Assembly (NCBI GenBank): GCA_027315255.1
Contig: DAHUYL010000056.1
Location: 1 to 64,000, forward strand
Length of the DNA: 64,000 nt
Direction of reading: 5' to 3'
Source of the DNA: Solirubrobacterales bacterium
GTDB lineage: Bacteria > Actinomycetota > Thermoleophilia > Solirubrobacterales > Solirubrobacteraceae
Each line of letters starts with the position of its first letter. Position 1 is the stretch's first letter. A program made the position numbers and the translations under genes. The notes below the pieces were generated by a model, which saw only the letters and a program-made list of their open reading frames with translations, ran no database searches and was not told the DNA's origin. This document shows, piece after piece, positions 53,206-62,052 of the stretch.

Positions 53206-54873
53206 CTACTGCCCGAGGGCGCCTGCGAGCTCGTCGCGCGTCGCCGGCATCCGTGCCGACAGCGGCTCGGGGAGCGCCAGCGGCGCGCTCCCGCTGCGTC
53301 GGGAGGCGCTCGCCGCCGTCCGGTGCGCGCGCCACGCCGCCGCCGCGGTCGACGAGTGGCGGGAGCCGGACTTCCACGTGACCGCCACGGGCGGCTTCTG
53401 CAGGAGCAACGCCCAGGTCGCCGCGCTGATCACGCCGGTCGGCTGCAGACCGTGCTGCGTTTGAAACTCGCTCACCGCCCGCTGCGTCGGGACACCGAAC
53501 ACGCCGTTGATCGGGGTGCTGATGCCGGCCCCGACCAGGTGCTCCTGCGCCCACACGACGAGGTCGCCGGCGGCCTTGCGCGCGAGCGTCGCGACCTGGT
53601 TGCTCGCCGCCGAGCGCGGCGCGGCGGGTGTCTGGCCTGAGACCGCGCGCCACTGCGGGACGGCAGCTGACTGCCAGTCCCACCACGACACGCCGCTCGC
53701 GCCGTACGGGTGCAGCAGCCCGATGAACTGGCGGATCGCGCGGGCCGGGGGCCGGTCGAACACCTGGCCGAGCGGCACGATCGGCCGCTGGTAGAGCCGG
53801 TTGAACTCGTAGGTGTGGGCGTAGACCGTCGTGACCGTCGTCCCGATCAGCTGCCAGTACATCTGCGGGGAGCTGAACTGCGCGCCATTCGGGCCGAGGA
53901 ACACGGAGTAGGGAAAGCTCGGGTGGAAGTCGACGTACGGGAAGCCGGCCAGCGCGACCGGGAACCTCGCCCCGATCAGCTTGCGCAGCGTCTGCATGTA
54001 GATCTGCGCCTGGACGTACTCGCCCTCGTACTCGGACTCGGCGTCGATCAGCAGGCAGTCCGCGCCGTCCCGGACTGCCTGGGCACCGACCTGCGCCTCG
54101 AACACCGGATGGCGGCCGTACACGTACTGCCACGCGCACACGCGAAGGTGCGAGTCATGCAGTCGCGCCACCAGCCCGGCATTGAACTGCGACCACATCT
54201 GGGTGCCGTCGCCGCTCTTGATCATCAGCGTCGCAACGCCGTAGGCGCGCGCCTGCGACACGATCGCCGCGACGTTGCCGTGGTCTGTCGCCTTCATGAC
54301 CCACACCCACATTCCGCGGCCCGCGAACGGGTTGCCGCCGGGAGCCGGCGGGAGCGCCGGCGTCGTGGGCGTCGCCGATGGAGTCGTGGGGGTGTGCGTG
54401 GTCGCGCACGCCGCCGGCGACGTCGCCCCGGTGGTCGCGGTGCCGCTCGTCGTCGAGGTCGTGACCGTGGTGGTCGGGGTCGTGCCGGTTGTCGTCGGGG
54501 TGGTGAGCGTGGTGGTCGGGGTCGCGCCGGTTGTCGTCGGGGTGGTGAGCGTCGTGCTCGTGGGCGCGATCGTCGTGTTCGTGGGTGTGGCCGTCGTGTT
54601 CGTGGGTGTGGCCGTCGCGCACGTCGTCGTGCTCGAGCCGCCGGGCCCGCTGCTGCCCGCCCCGGTGCCCGTTGTCCTCGTCGTCCCTGTCCCCAGCCCC
54701 GCGCCGCCGCTGCCAGGACCCGTGGCAGCGCTTGCCGCGGGCGTGCCGCCACCGGCACTCGGGGCAAGCGCGATCGCCGCCAGCGGGCCGAGAACCGCCG
54801 TCGCCAGCGCCGCCGAGAGCAGCGCCAGCAGCCGCCGGACCGGCGACTGCAGCCGCTTGTGCGAGCCCTTCAT
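53206..54873 (-). CDS. Secreted glycosidase-like protein with Thr-rich stalk and peptidoglycan-binding domain
   Basis: A 555-residue exported protein; an upstream in-frame extension beyond ATG 54873 is rejected. A basic start and hydrophobic core (LLALLSAALATAVLGPLAAI) form the signal peptide. About residues 45-180 are Thr/Pro-rich low complexity, a likely glycosylated stalk. Residues ~190-415 form a TIM-barrel-like domain (GMWVWVMKATDHGNVAAIVS, ADCLLIDAESEYEG, FPYVDFHPSFPYSVFLGP, GASGVSWWDWQSA). Then comes a peptidoglycan-binding-1 domain (GVFGVPTQRAVSEFQTQHGL). The acidic LLIDAESEYEG is a candidate catalytic motif. Probably acts on or attaches to the cell wall. TAGGTT lies ten bases before the ATG. 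Confidence 0.78.
   Translation of the reverse strand: MKGSHKRLQSPVRRLLALLSAALATAVLGPLAAIALAPSAGGGTPAASAATGPGSGGAGLGTGTTRTTGTGAGSSGPGGSSTTTCATATPTNTTATPTNTTIAPTSTTLTTPTTTGATPTTTLTTPTTTGTTPTTTVTTSTTSGTATTGATSPAACATTHTPTTPSATPTTPALPPAPGGNPFAGRGMWVWVMKATDHGNVAAIVSQARAYGVATLMIKSGDGTQMWSQFNAGLVARLHDSHLRVCAWQYVYGRHPVFEAQVGAQAVRDGADCLLIDAESEYEGEYVQAQIYMQTLRKLIGARFPVALAGFPYVDFHPSFPYSVFLGPNGAQFSSPQMYWQLIGTTVTTVYAHTYEFNRLYQRPIVPLGQVFDRPPARAIRQFIGLLHPYGASGVSWWDWQSAAVPQWRAVSGQTPAAPRSAASNQVATLARKAAGDLVVWAQEHLVGAGISTPINGVFGVPTQRAVSEFQTQHGLQPTGVISAATWALLLQKPPVAVTWKSGSRHSSTAAAAWRAHRTAASASRRSGSAPLALPEPLSARMPATRDELAGALGQ
54463..54625 (-). repeat. 42-bp and 21-bp tandem repeats coding the Thr-rich stalk
   Basis: TGGTCGGGGTCG recurs at 54471 and 54513 with a 42-bp period (14 codons). 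CGTCGTGTT recurs at 54571 and 54592 with a 21-bp period (7 codons). On the coding strand they encode TTPTTT and TPTNTTA-type peptides. All periods preserve the frame. Confidence 0.75.
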
Positions 54874-54886
54874 GCGGCACACGAAC

Positions 54887-55645
54887 CTAGCGGATCGGAC
54901 GCGATTTGGTCGCACGGCGCGTTGCCGCGTTGCTCCTCGCCCTGGCTGCGGTCTCGATCGCCGTGCGCGCCTCCGCGGGGGTCGGGGCGGTGCCCGGCAG
55001 CGACGTGCCGGTCGGCCGGAGCGCCGCCAGCATCAGCTCCAGGTAGCGGTACATGAGCACCTTCTGGTCGGCCGCTGGGATGTCGCACACGGTCGCGAGC
55101 ATGTGCAGGATCACGCCGAGATCGCCGGGGGCGAGATCTTCACGCAGCACCCCTGCCGCGCGCCCTCGCTCGATCAGCTCCAGCAGCAGCGGCTCGGTCT
55201 GCGCGTCGAGGCGCTCGAGCCACTCGTCCGCGAACCCGGGCTTGAACACGTCGACCAAGCCGCGGCGTGCGCTCAACAGCTCGAGCGTGCGGGTCAGGAA
55301 CTGGGTGATCCCCTGCCACGGGTCGGGGGTGGCGGCTGCGTCCTGCGCGATCGTGACGGCCTCCTCGATCTGCTGCTGCAGGAACGCCCCGATGAGCGCG
55401 TGCTTGTTGGCGAAGTGCCGGTAGGCGGTGGCAACGTTGACCCCTGCCTCGGCGGCGATGTCGTCGAGCGTCACGGACAGGCCGCGGGCCGTGAACAGCC
55501 GCTCGGCGGCGTCGATCAGCGCCTGGCGGTTGCGGGCTGCGTCGGCACGCAGTCGGCGCGGCTGGACGAAGGTCACGACGGCGCCGACACCGGCGCCGGT
55601 GCCGGACGCCTCGAGTGGCTGCGTTTCGAGCGGCGCAGGTGTCAT
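54887..55645 (-). CDS. TetR-family repressor
   Basis: A 252-residue regulator. The N-terminal helix-turn-helix is near residues 35-85 (ALIDAAERLFTARGLSVTLD, IAAEAGVNVATAYRHFANKH), and the C-terminal ligand-binding domain covers about 100-205. The tail of ~45 residues is Ala/Arg/Thr-rich and probably disordered. ATG 55645 overlaps the MFS exporter stop by four bases (ATGA), so it is co-expressed with the pump and is its likely repressor, acting on the palindromes upstream of the pump gene. Confidence 0.9.
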   Translation of the reverse strand: MTPAPLETQPLEASGTGAGVGAVVTFVQPRRLRADAARNRQALIDAAERLFTARGLSVTLDDIAAEAGVNVATAYRHFANKHALIGAFLQQQIEEAVTIAQDAAATPDPWQGITQFLTRTLELLSARRGLVDVFKPGFADEWLERLDAQTEPLLLELIERGRAAGVLREDLAPGDLGVILHMLATVCDIPAADQKVLMYRYLELMLAALRPTGTSLPGTAPTPAEARTAIETAARARSNAATRRATKSRPIR

Positions 55646-57162
55646 GCGGGGATTGTGACCTCGCCGATGCCCTCGTTGGCCGCGAGATCAGGCACGCCTG
55701 GCCGCAGCAGCGGCGCGACCACCAGTGCGGCGAGGGCGAACACGGCGGCTCCCACCCAGAAGGCCACGGTGTAGCTGTGCACGGCTGCCTGCGCCGTCAG
55801 CAGCTTCATCGGTCGGCTGCCGGCGTGCAACGAGATGAAGCTTGCAGCGGCGCTGGTGGCGATGCTGTTGAGCAGGGCGGTTCCGATCGAGCCGCCGATC
55901 TGCTGGGCGACGTTGATCGTCGCCGACGCAACCCCGGCGTCCGAAGCGGCGACGCCGAGCGTGCCGAGGCTGAAGCAGGGCGCGAACACGAGGCCGAGGC
56001 CGATCGCGACCAGCACCAGCGACGGCAGGATCGTCGGCACGTAGCTCGAGTGAAGGCCGATCCTGGTCATCAACGCCAGGCCGGCCGCCGCCAGCAGCAG
56101 CCCGGCTCCAACCAGCAGCCGTGGACTGAGTCGCCTGATCAGCACGGTGTTGGCGACCGCGGCGACGGCGATCACGATCCCGGTCAGCGGCAGGAACGCG
56201 AGCCCGGTCCTGACCGGGCTGTAGCCGAGGATCGTCTCGAGGTAGTACGTGAGGAACAGGAACACCCCGTACATGCCGATCGAGGCGAGGAACATCGCCG
56301 TGTACGCCCCGCCACGGTTGCGGTCTCGGACGACGCGCATCGGCAGCAGCGGATCGACGGCGCGGCGCTCGACCCAGACGAACGCGGCCAGCAGCACGAT
56401 CCCGGCCGCCAGGAAGCCGAGCGTCTGGCCGTCGGTCCACCCGGCGCTGCCCGCCTTCAGGGCTGCGTGCGAGAGCCCGTACACCAGCGCGAACAGCCCG
56501 GAGCACGCCAGCAGGGTGCCGCGGCGGTCGATCCGCACGCGCTGCTCCGCAGCGTGCGGGGCGAGCAGCGCGAGACCGCCGACGCTCGCAGCCACTGCGA
56601 ACACGACGTTGACGTACATCGTGAACCGCCAGTTCAGGTACTCGGTGAGGATCCCGCCGAGCAGCAATCCGACCGACGCCCCGGCACCGGCGATCCCGCC
56701 GTAGATCCCGAACGCCTTGCCGCGCTCGTCGGGATGCGTGAAGGTCATCGTCAGAAGCGACAGCGCGGCCGGCGCCAGCAGTGCTCCGAACGCTCCCTGG
56801 ATGGCGCGGCAGGCGGTCAGCATCGCGAAGCTCGTGGATGCGCCTCCGATCGCGGACGCGGCTGCGAATCCGAGCACGCCTGCGACGAACACGCGCCTAC
56901 GACCGAACACGTCGGCGAGGCGGCCACCGAGCAGCAGCAGGCTGCCGAACGCGAGCGCGTACGCGGTCACGATCCATTGGCGGTCGGCATTGGAGAAGTG
57001 CAGGTCGGTCTGCGCGTGCGGGAGCGCGATGCTCACGATCGTCGCGTCGAGCACCACCATCAGCTGGGCGATCGCAAGCACCGCGAGGACCCACCAGCGC
57101 CGGGCGTGACGGAGGTCCGCGGGCGCGGTCACGCCCGCTGCGGGTGCGGTCAGAGCCGCCAT
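55642..57162 (-). CDS. DHA2-type MFS multidrug exporter (EmrB/QacA family)
   Basis: A 506-residue transporter with about 14 membrane helices. Motif A is LLGGRLADVFGRRRVFVAG after helix 2. The start of helix 1 carries the DHA2 motif LMVVLDATIVSIALP, and motif C-like GIYGGIAGAGASVGLLLGGI lies in helix 5. It exports hydrophobic drugs or metabolites by proton antiport. ATG 57162 follows a ~75-bp control region with palindromes. It is the first gene of the pump-tetR operon. Confidence 0.92.
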   Translation of the reverse strand: MAALTAPAAGVTAPADLRHARRWWVLAVLAIAQLMVVLDATIVSIALPHAQTDLHFSNADRQWIVTAYALAFGSLLLLGGRLADVFGRRRVFVAGVLGFAAASAIGGASTSFAMLTACRAIQGAFGALLAPAALSLLTMTFTHPDERGKAFGIYGGIAGAGASVGLLLGGILTEYLNWRFTMYVNVVFAVAASVGGLALLAPHAAEQRVRIDRRGTLLACSGLFALVYGLSHAALKAGSAGWTDGQTLGFLAAGIVLLAAFVWVERRAVDPLLPMRVVRDRNRGGAYTAMFLASIGMYGVFLFLTYYLETILGYSPVRTGLAFLPLTGIVIAVAAVANTVLIRRLSPRLLVGAGLLLAAAGLALMTRIGLHSSYVPTILPSLVLVAIGLGLVFAPCFSLGTLGVAASDAGVASATINVAQQIGGSIGTALLNSIATSAAASFISLHAGSRPMKLLTAQAAVHSYTVAFWVGAAVFALAALVVAPLLRPGVPDLAANEGIGEVTIPA

Positions 57163-57175
57163 TCCGGTTCTCTTC

Positions 57176-57239
57176 CTAAACGAAGCTGCAATCTGCGTTT
57201 ACAGTATCACAAGCGCAGATAGGTACTGCGTTTAGTCAC
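57176..57239. promoter_or_regulatory. Probable TetR operator region
   Basis: ATCTGCGTTT (57191-57200) and AAGCGCAGAT (57211-57220) form a 10-bp-arm inverted repeat with one mismatch and a 10-bp spacer. A further CTGCGTTTA half-site lies at 57227-57235, and TAAACG near 57177-57182 forms another inverted pair with CGTTTA. A minus-strand -10-like GATACT lies inside the palindrome. A repressor bound here would block the pump promoter and possibly the divergent EamA gene. Confidence 0.55.
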
Positions 57240-57320
57240 GTGCATGGCGGGATGCCCGGCAGCTATCGTGCACTCGATGAGCGAGCGGGTGGGGCGAGCG
57301 ACGAGGCGGACGGCGTCGCG

Positions 57321-58352
57321 ATGAGCGCTCGCGCCTGGTCGCTGTTCGCGGCGGTCTCGGTCGTCTGGGGGATCCCGTATCTGCTGATCAAGATCGCAGT
57401 CGACGGCGGCATGCCGCCGGTCGTGCTCGCGTGGGCGCGGATCGTGCTGGGGGCCGCGATCCTGCTGGGGCTCGCCCGCCGCGCCGGGGTCCTCGATCAG
57501 CTCAGGGGGCGCTGGCGGGTGCTGGTCGCCTACGCGGTCGTCGAGCTGTGCATCCCGTTCCCGCTGATCGCGCTCGGCGAGCGCCACGTCGCGTCTTCCT
57601 TGGCGGCGATCATCATCGCCTCGGTGCCGCTGCTGGTCGCACTGCTCGCGTTCCGCTACGACCCGACGGAGCGGACCGGCGGGCCGCAGCTGGCGGGCCT
57701 GCTCGTCGGGCTCGTCGGCGTGGTGCTGCTGGTCGGGCTCGACGCGTCGGGAAGCCTCGCGTCCCTGCTGGCCGCCGGGGCGGTGCTCGTGTCCGCCGGT
57801 GGCTACGCGACGGGCGCGATGATCCTGAAGCGCCACCTCGCCGGGCTCGACCCGCGCGCGACGATGGGGGCTGTCCTCGCGATCGCCGCGGTGCTGCTGA
57901 CGCCGCTCGCGCTGATCGACGCGCCGAGCCGGATGCCGAGCGGTGGTGCGCTCGCCGCCGTGGGCGGGCTCGGCGTCGTGTGCACGGCACTCGCGTTCGT
58001 GCTGATGGCGGTGCTGATCGCCGAGATCGGGGCCGGGCGAGCGGTCGTCGTCACGTATGTCAACCCGGTTGTGGCGGTCGCGCTCGGCGTGACCCTGCTC
58101 GGTGAGCGGCCGGGCGCCGGGGCCGTCGCAGGACTGTTGCTGATCCTCGCGGGGTCGTGGCTGGCGACGGACGGCCGCCTGCCACCCGGCCTGCTGCGCA
58201 GCGTCAGGCGCTGGTTGCCGCGAACTCCCGCGGCTGGGTCGTGGCCACTGCGGCGGCTGGGTCTCCGCGGTGGATCGGGCGGAGGGCGACTGCGGCGAGC
58301 TGCCCGATCCGGGTTCTGTGCGGTCAGGTCGTTGGCCCGATCGTCTGCCTGA
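57321..58352 (+). CDS. EamA-family (drug/metabolite) transporter
   Basis: A 343-residue membrane protein with two EamA repeats and about ten helices (SLFAAVSVVWGIPYLLIKIA, AWARIVLGAAILLGLA, ASSLAAIIIASVPLLVALLA, then LLAAGAVLVSAGGYATGAMI, VVVTYVNPVVAVALGVTLLG, AVAGLLLILAGSWLA). The ERHVASSLAAIIIASVPL and NPVVAVALG-GE motifs are typical. ATG 57321 is preferred over an upstream GTG because the first helix begins seven residues later, although no ribosome binding site is seen. The basic C-terminal tail of ~50 residues is unusual. Substrate unknown. Confidence 0.85.
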   Translation: MSARAWSLFAAVSVVWGIPYLLIKIAVDGGMPPVVLAWARIVLGAAILLGLARRAGVLDQLRGRWRVLVAYAVVELCIPFPLIALGERHVASSLAAIIIASVPLLVALLAFRYDPTERTGGPQLAGLLVGLVGVVLLVGLDASGSLASLLAAGAVLVSAGGYATGAMILKRHLAGLDPRATMGAVLAIAAVLLTPLALIDAPSRMPSGGALAAVGGLGVVCTALAFVLMAVLIAEIGAGRAVVVTYVNPVVAVALGVTLLGERPGAGAVAGLLLILAGSWLATDGRLPPGLLRSVRRWLPRTPAAGSWPLRRLGLRGGSGGGRLRRAARSGFCAVRSLARSSA

Positions 58353-58380
58353 GCGGCCGCGCCTCCCGCCTGCCAGACGA

Positions 58381-59820
58381 TCAGCGCATGGCGAGCGACC
58401 AGCTGCGGGTGTCCGTGTGCAACCGGCCGGCCGCATCGCGCGCGCTCACCCTGACCGTGAACGTCACGCGCTCGTGCGCGCGGAGCGCGGCGCGAGCCGT
58501 GGCAAAGACGCGGGAGGAAAGGGTGATCGTGACCGGATAGCTCCTGTTTGCTCGCAGCTCGTAGGTTCGCTGCATGGTCGCGAGCGCGCGAGTACCGATT
58601 CGGAGCGTGCCAGTCAGCCTTGCGGCACAGTCGGCGGTGCACTTCAGGGTTGTCGCGAGGCTGCGCGGACTGCGCAGAACCTGCGTCGCCGGGCCACTGA
58701 CCTTCACCGTGAGCGGGGCGAGTGCGGCTCGCGTGTGGAGCACGACGATGTCGACCGGAGTCGATCCGGCCCGCACCGACGCCTGGGGCTTGGCAGCCAG
58801 CAGCCCGCCGGCGCGAACGTCGAATTGCGAGACGGTGTCGGCGTTGTAATTGGCGGTGTAGACATCGGTGCCGCTCGGGCTGCACGCGATGCCGGTCGGC
58901 CCGGCGCCGGCCGCGATCTTCGCCGGTGCCTTGGGCGACAGCCCGCCGGTCGCGTCGACGTTGAACTGCGAGACCGTGCTGTCATCCGCGTTCGCGACGT
59001 ACAAGCTCCTGCCGTCAGGGCTGATGGCGAGGTCCTGCGGCCCGACGCCGGCAGGGATGCGCCCGAACTCGGTCAGCAATCCGCCGGCTCCGACGTGAAA
59101 CTCCGAGATGTTGCTGGTGCTGTGGTTGGTCGTGTAGACGGTCCTGCCGTCGCGGCTGATGACGATGCTCGAAGGGTTGCCGCCCGCCGTGACGCCGGCC
59201 GGCGACTTGTGTGACAGGAGCCCGCCGGCGCCGACGTCGAATTGCTCGACGTTCTGTAGCGAGCTGGTGTTCCTTGTCACATACAGGCTCGCGCCGTCCA
59301 GGCTGATCGCGAGCGTGTTCGGATACGGCAGAGTCGCCACCGTGGCCGGGTTCTTGGGAGTCAGCCTGCCATCCGACCCGACCGTGAACTGAGACACGCT
59401 CCCGGTACTGTCCTGGTTGGCGACATACACGCTCGTCCCGCTGGGACTGACGACGACCGCGGTGGGATAGGCGGCGGTTGCGACCGTGGCGGGCGACTTG
59501 TCCAGCAACTCGCCGCCTGCGCCGATGCTGAACTGGGTGACGGTGGCGCTGTAGAAGTTCGCCACGTACAGGCTACGGCCGTCGGGGCTGGCGGCGAGCC
59601 CGTACGGCCGCCCACCACTGCCGATCGTCGCAGGGGACTTCGCCCTCAGCTGCCCTCCCGTCCCGACATCGAACTGTGAGACGTCGCCGCCGGCGGCATT
59701 CGTCGCATAGACGCTCACGGTCGATGTGCTCGCGCTGCCGTTGGCGTCCGACCCGTTCGCCATGCCAGCGCCTGCGGCTGCGAATGCGAGCACGACAAAC
59801 GGCACCAAGCGACGAGTCAT
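58381..59820 (-). CDS. Secreted YVTN/lactonase-type beta-propeller protein
   Basis: A 479-residue exported protein. The signal peptide is MTRRLVPFVVLAFAAAGAGM. About seven repeats of ~45 residues follow, each with a pattern like GAGGLLTEFGRIPAGVGPQD and ISPDGRSLYVANADDSTVSQ, the YVTN blade motif. The C-terminal ~110 residues form a separate beta domain (LTVKVSGPATQVLRSPRSLA, LKCTADCAARLTGTL with two Cys). It lacks lactonase metal ligands that I can identify, so a binding or structural role is as likely as catalysis. ATG 59820 follows TACGGT by six bases. Confidence 0.83.
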   Translation of the reverse strand: MTRRLVPFVVLAFAAAGAGMANGSDANGSASTSTVSVYATNAAGGDVSQFDVGTGGQLRAKSPATIGSGGRPYGLAASPDGRSLYVANFYSATVTQFSIGAGGELLDKSPATVATAAYPTAVVVSPSGTSVYVANQDSTGSVSQFTVGSDGRLTPKNPATVATLPYPNTLAISLDGASLYVTRNTSSLQNVEQFDVGAGGLLSHKSPAGVTAGGNPSSIVISRDGRTVYTTNHSTSNISEFHVGAGGLLTEFGRIPAGVGPQDLAISPDGRSLYVANADDSTVSQFNVDATGGLSPKAPAKIAAGAGPTGIACSPSGTDVYTANYNADTVSQFDVRAGGLLAAKPQASVRAGSTPVDIVVLHTRAALAPLTVKVSGPATQVLRSPRSLATTLKCTADCAARLTGTLRIGTRALATMQRTYELRANRSYPVTITLSSRVFATARAALRAHERVTFTVRVSARDAAGRLHTDTRSWSLAMR

Positions 59821-60369
59821 GCAATAACCGTAGGGCGCGCCGCGGGGCGTGATCTCCGTGGCGCGCACCGAACGGCGCTTCTCATTCCTACCCTCGGTGC
59901 GGCCGGATTCGAAGCGATCGAGACGCACACGACCCGGTTGGGGCAACCAGAGGGGCTTTGTCAGGCGAGCGCTCGACGCGCGGGACCGTGCGTGCACGGG
60001 GGGCGAGCGCCGCCGGATCGGTGGCCGGGGGTTGGCTGGGAGGGTGGCCGGGAGCGTGACCGGGCGCGGGCCGGGGTGCGGGCGGCGGTGCGGGCCGGGG
60101 TGCGGGCCGGGGCGAGCTGAATCTGCCAACCCCCGGGATTTGCCGGGGGTTGGCAGCTCAGACCATCTCACAGGTGGCTGTGGCTGCCATCCCCCCGCTG
60201 GGATGGGGGGTTGGCAGATTCGAACGCGTGTGCCGGACCGCTTCGAGCCCGGCCACGGGCCGGCTCGGACGCGCCCGACCCCGGGGCTCGCCGGCGCGGG
60301 CGGCCGGCGCTCGCTGCGAGTCGAGTCGCGGGCGGCCACGACGTTCGCGAGCACCCCGACAAGGCACTG
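59821..60369. other. 549-bp intergenic region with G-rich tracts and hairpins
   Basis: No gene is recognised. From 60061 to 60115 there is a G-rich tandem array (GGGCCGGGGTGCGGGC repeated with variations). The hairpin locus at 60119-60221 is described separately. The rest is low-complexity GC-rich sequence up to the protease stop at 60370. Confidence 0.6.
60119..60221. repeat. Nested inverted repeats with alternative pairing (C5/G5 hairpin family)
   Basis: CTGCCAACCCCCGG (60123-60136) pairs perfectly with CCGGGGGTTGGCAG (60143-60156) over a 6-nt loop. CTGCCATCCCCCC (60184-60196) pairs with GGGGGGTTGGCAG (60205-60217) with one mismatch. In addition GAATCTGCCAACCCCC (60119-60134) is the exact complement of 60206-60221, so the outermost arms can pair with each other instead. 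CACAG-gtgg-CTGTG (60169-60182) lies between. The stem words match the cluster at 8830-9152. Confidence 0.7.
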
Positions 60370-61923
60370 CTAGTTGCTCGGCACCTTGAGATCGACGTGC
60401 CAGCTGTAGCTGCGCCCGTCGATCGCGCGTTGGGCGCTCAGCTCGCTGGAATCGCTGCCTCCAGCGATGTTGTATTCGTGGATCCGCAGCGTCTGGCCCG
60501 GGCGCGCGCTGTTCACGATGTCGCAGACGTCCGACATCGTTCGCACGGGCGTGCCGTTGATGTTGTAGATCAGCCAACCGGCGCCGACGTTGGCTTTGTC
60601 GGCCGCTGAGCCCGGCTCGTCCCCGAGGTCATACATCCCGGTCGTCGCCGGCTTGGCCTGGAGGAAGGCGGCGGTATCGGCCGCCAGCCTCGACGCGTAC
60701 GGCGCGTACGTGGAGTCGCTCGCGTAGATGTCCTCGAGGGTCTGGGTGAGATGGGGGTCCTCGGCGGACAGCTGGACGAGGTTCCAGCCGATCAGGCCGT
60801 GGCTCCGGCCCGCCTCGAGGTCCGGTAGGAGTCGCTTTGCGTAATCGATCGCGATCGAGTAGTACTGACCCTGATTGCTCGGGTTGCCGAGCGTGTTGAT
60901 GCCAACCACCTGGCCTCGCTCGTCGAGCAGCGGCCCACCGGAGTTGCCGTGGTTCGTCGGGGCCTGATGAACGATCAGACTCTGGTAGGTCGGAAGCGAC
61001 GGGTCGGGGGTTGCCTGGACGTCGACCTGTGAGACGCTGCCGATGTTGGCAACGACGGTCGAAGCCTGCTGCTGGCCGATCTGCCCGCTGCCAGGTGTCG
61101 TCTGGAATGAGCCCGGGAAGCCGAGGACCGTGACCGTGTCGCCGGGGCGCACGGTCGCGGACGTGCCGAGCGGCAGCGCCTTGAGCCGTGGCAGCGGGGT
61201 CACGAGCTTGACCACTGCCAGGTCGTCGCCCGGGCTTGCCGCCACGAGCTGCAGCGGGCTGGTGCGGCTGCGGTCATCGCCCAGCTGGGCCTCGAGGGCG
61301 CCGTTACCGACGACGACATGGGCGTTGGTCAGGACCAGCTGCCGCTTGGCATCGATGACGACGCCCGAGCCGGCGCCATCTGAGCCGGTGATCCTCACGA
61401 CCGCAGGCGATGCTCTTGCGATCAGCTGCTCGGGCGTCAGGCGCGTCCGCGAAGCGCCGTCGACGATCAACGCGACGATCGCGGCGGCCGCGCCGATGAG
61501 CAGTATCGACGTGCCGATCAGCGCGCCCCGCGTGGTGAAACCGATGCGGCGGCGGTGTCGCGAAGCCGGCGCTGCAGGCGGGGCAGCTTCGGACGGCTCC
61601 TCGGAGGCCCGGACGACTGCCAGCTCTCCTCCCCCGATCGTGAGCCGATCGCCCGGTCCGACCACGGTCGGGGTGGTGATCTTGAGGCCATTCACGAACG
61701 TGCCGGTGCCCGATCCCAGGTCGTGCACCACCAGGTGCCCTTCGCGCAGCTTCAAGGACGCGTGCTCCCCGGATACGCCGGGACCGCCCAAGACGATGTC
61801 GCAATCCCGATCGCTGCCGACGATCAGTCGATCAGCGCCGATTTCGAACGTGTCGCCGGCGCGGATTCCCCCACGAAGCTCGAGGCGCAGTCTGGGATCG
61901 CCCGAGGATCCAGGATCGCTCAT
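60370..61923 (-). CDS. Membrane-anchored FHA/trypsin-like/PDZ serine protease
   Basis: A 517-residue protein with an N-terminal cytoplasmic FHA domain (residues ~12-110: LIVGSDRDCDIVLGGPGVSG, HLVVHDLGSGTGTFVNGLKI). One membrane helix follows near 131-152 (GALIGTSILLIGAAAAIVAL), then an extracellular S1C/DegP-like protease with catalytic His (LTNAHVVV, near 202), Asp (GDDLAVVKLV, near 234) and Ser (NHGNSGGPLLDERGQVVGIN, near 328), and a C-terminal PDZ-like domain (GWLIYNINGTPVRTMSDVCD). The FHA domain binds phosphothreonine, so a Ser/Thr kinase may tune an outside protease. AAGGAG lies seven bases before ATG 61923. Confidence 0.88.
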   Translation of the reverse strand: MSDPGSSGDPRLRLELRGGIRAGDTFEIGADRLIVGSDRDCDIVLGGPGVSGEHASLKLREGHLVVHDLGSGTGTFVNGLKITTPTVVGPGDRLTIGGGELAVVRASEEPSEAAPPAAPASRHRRRIGFTTRGALIGTSILLIGAAAAIVALIVDGASRTRLTPEQLIARASPAVVRITGSDGAGSGVVIDAKRQLVLTNAHVVVGNGALEAQLGDDRSRTSPLQLVAASPGDDLAVVKLVTPLPRLKALPLGTSATVRPGDTVTVLGFPGSFQTTPGSGQIGQQQASTVVANIGSVSQVDVQATPDPSLPTYQSLIVHQAPTNHGNSGGPLLDERGQVVGINTLGNPSNQGQYYSIAIDYAKRLLPDLEAGRSHGLIGWNLVQLSAEDPHLTQTLEDIYASDSTYAPYASRLAADTAAFLQAKPATTGMYDLGDEPGSAADKANVGAGWLIYNINGTPVRTMSDVCDIVNSARPGQTLRIHEYNIAGGSDSSELSAQRAIDGRSYSWHVDLKVPSN

Positions 61924-62052
61924 GGCGCGGCTCCTTGACGTCGAGGTCGATTGCTCGACGGTACCGCCGGGTGCCCGGCCCGCATCCGTCCAAGACTGCA
62001 GGTCGCACCGTGGATTCCGGCAGAGTGCGCAGAGGGCCGGCCACGGTCGCCA

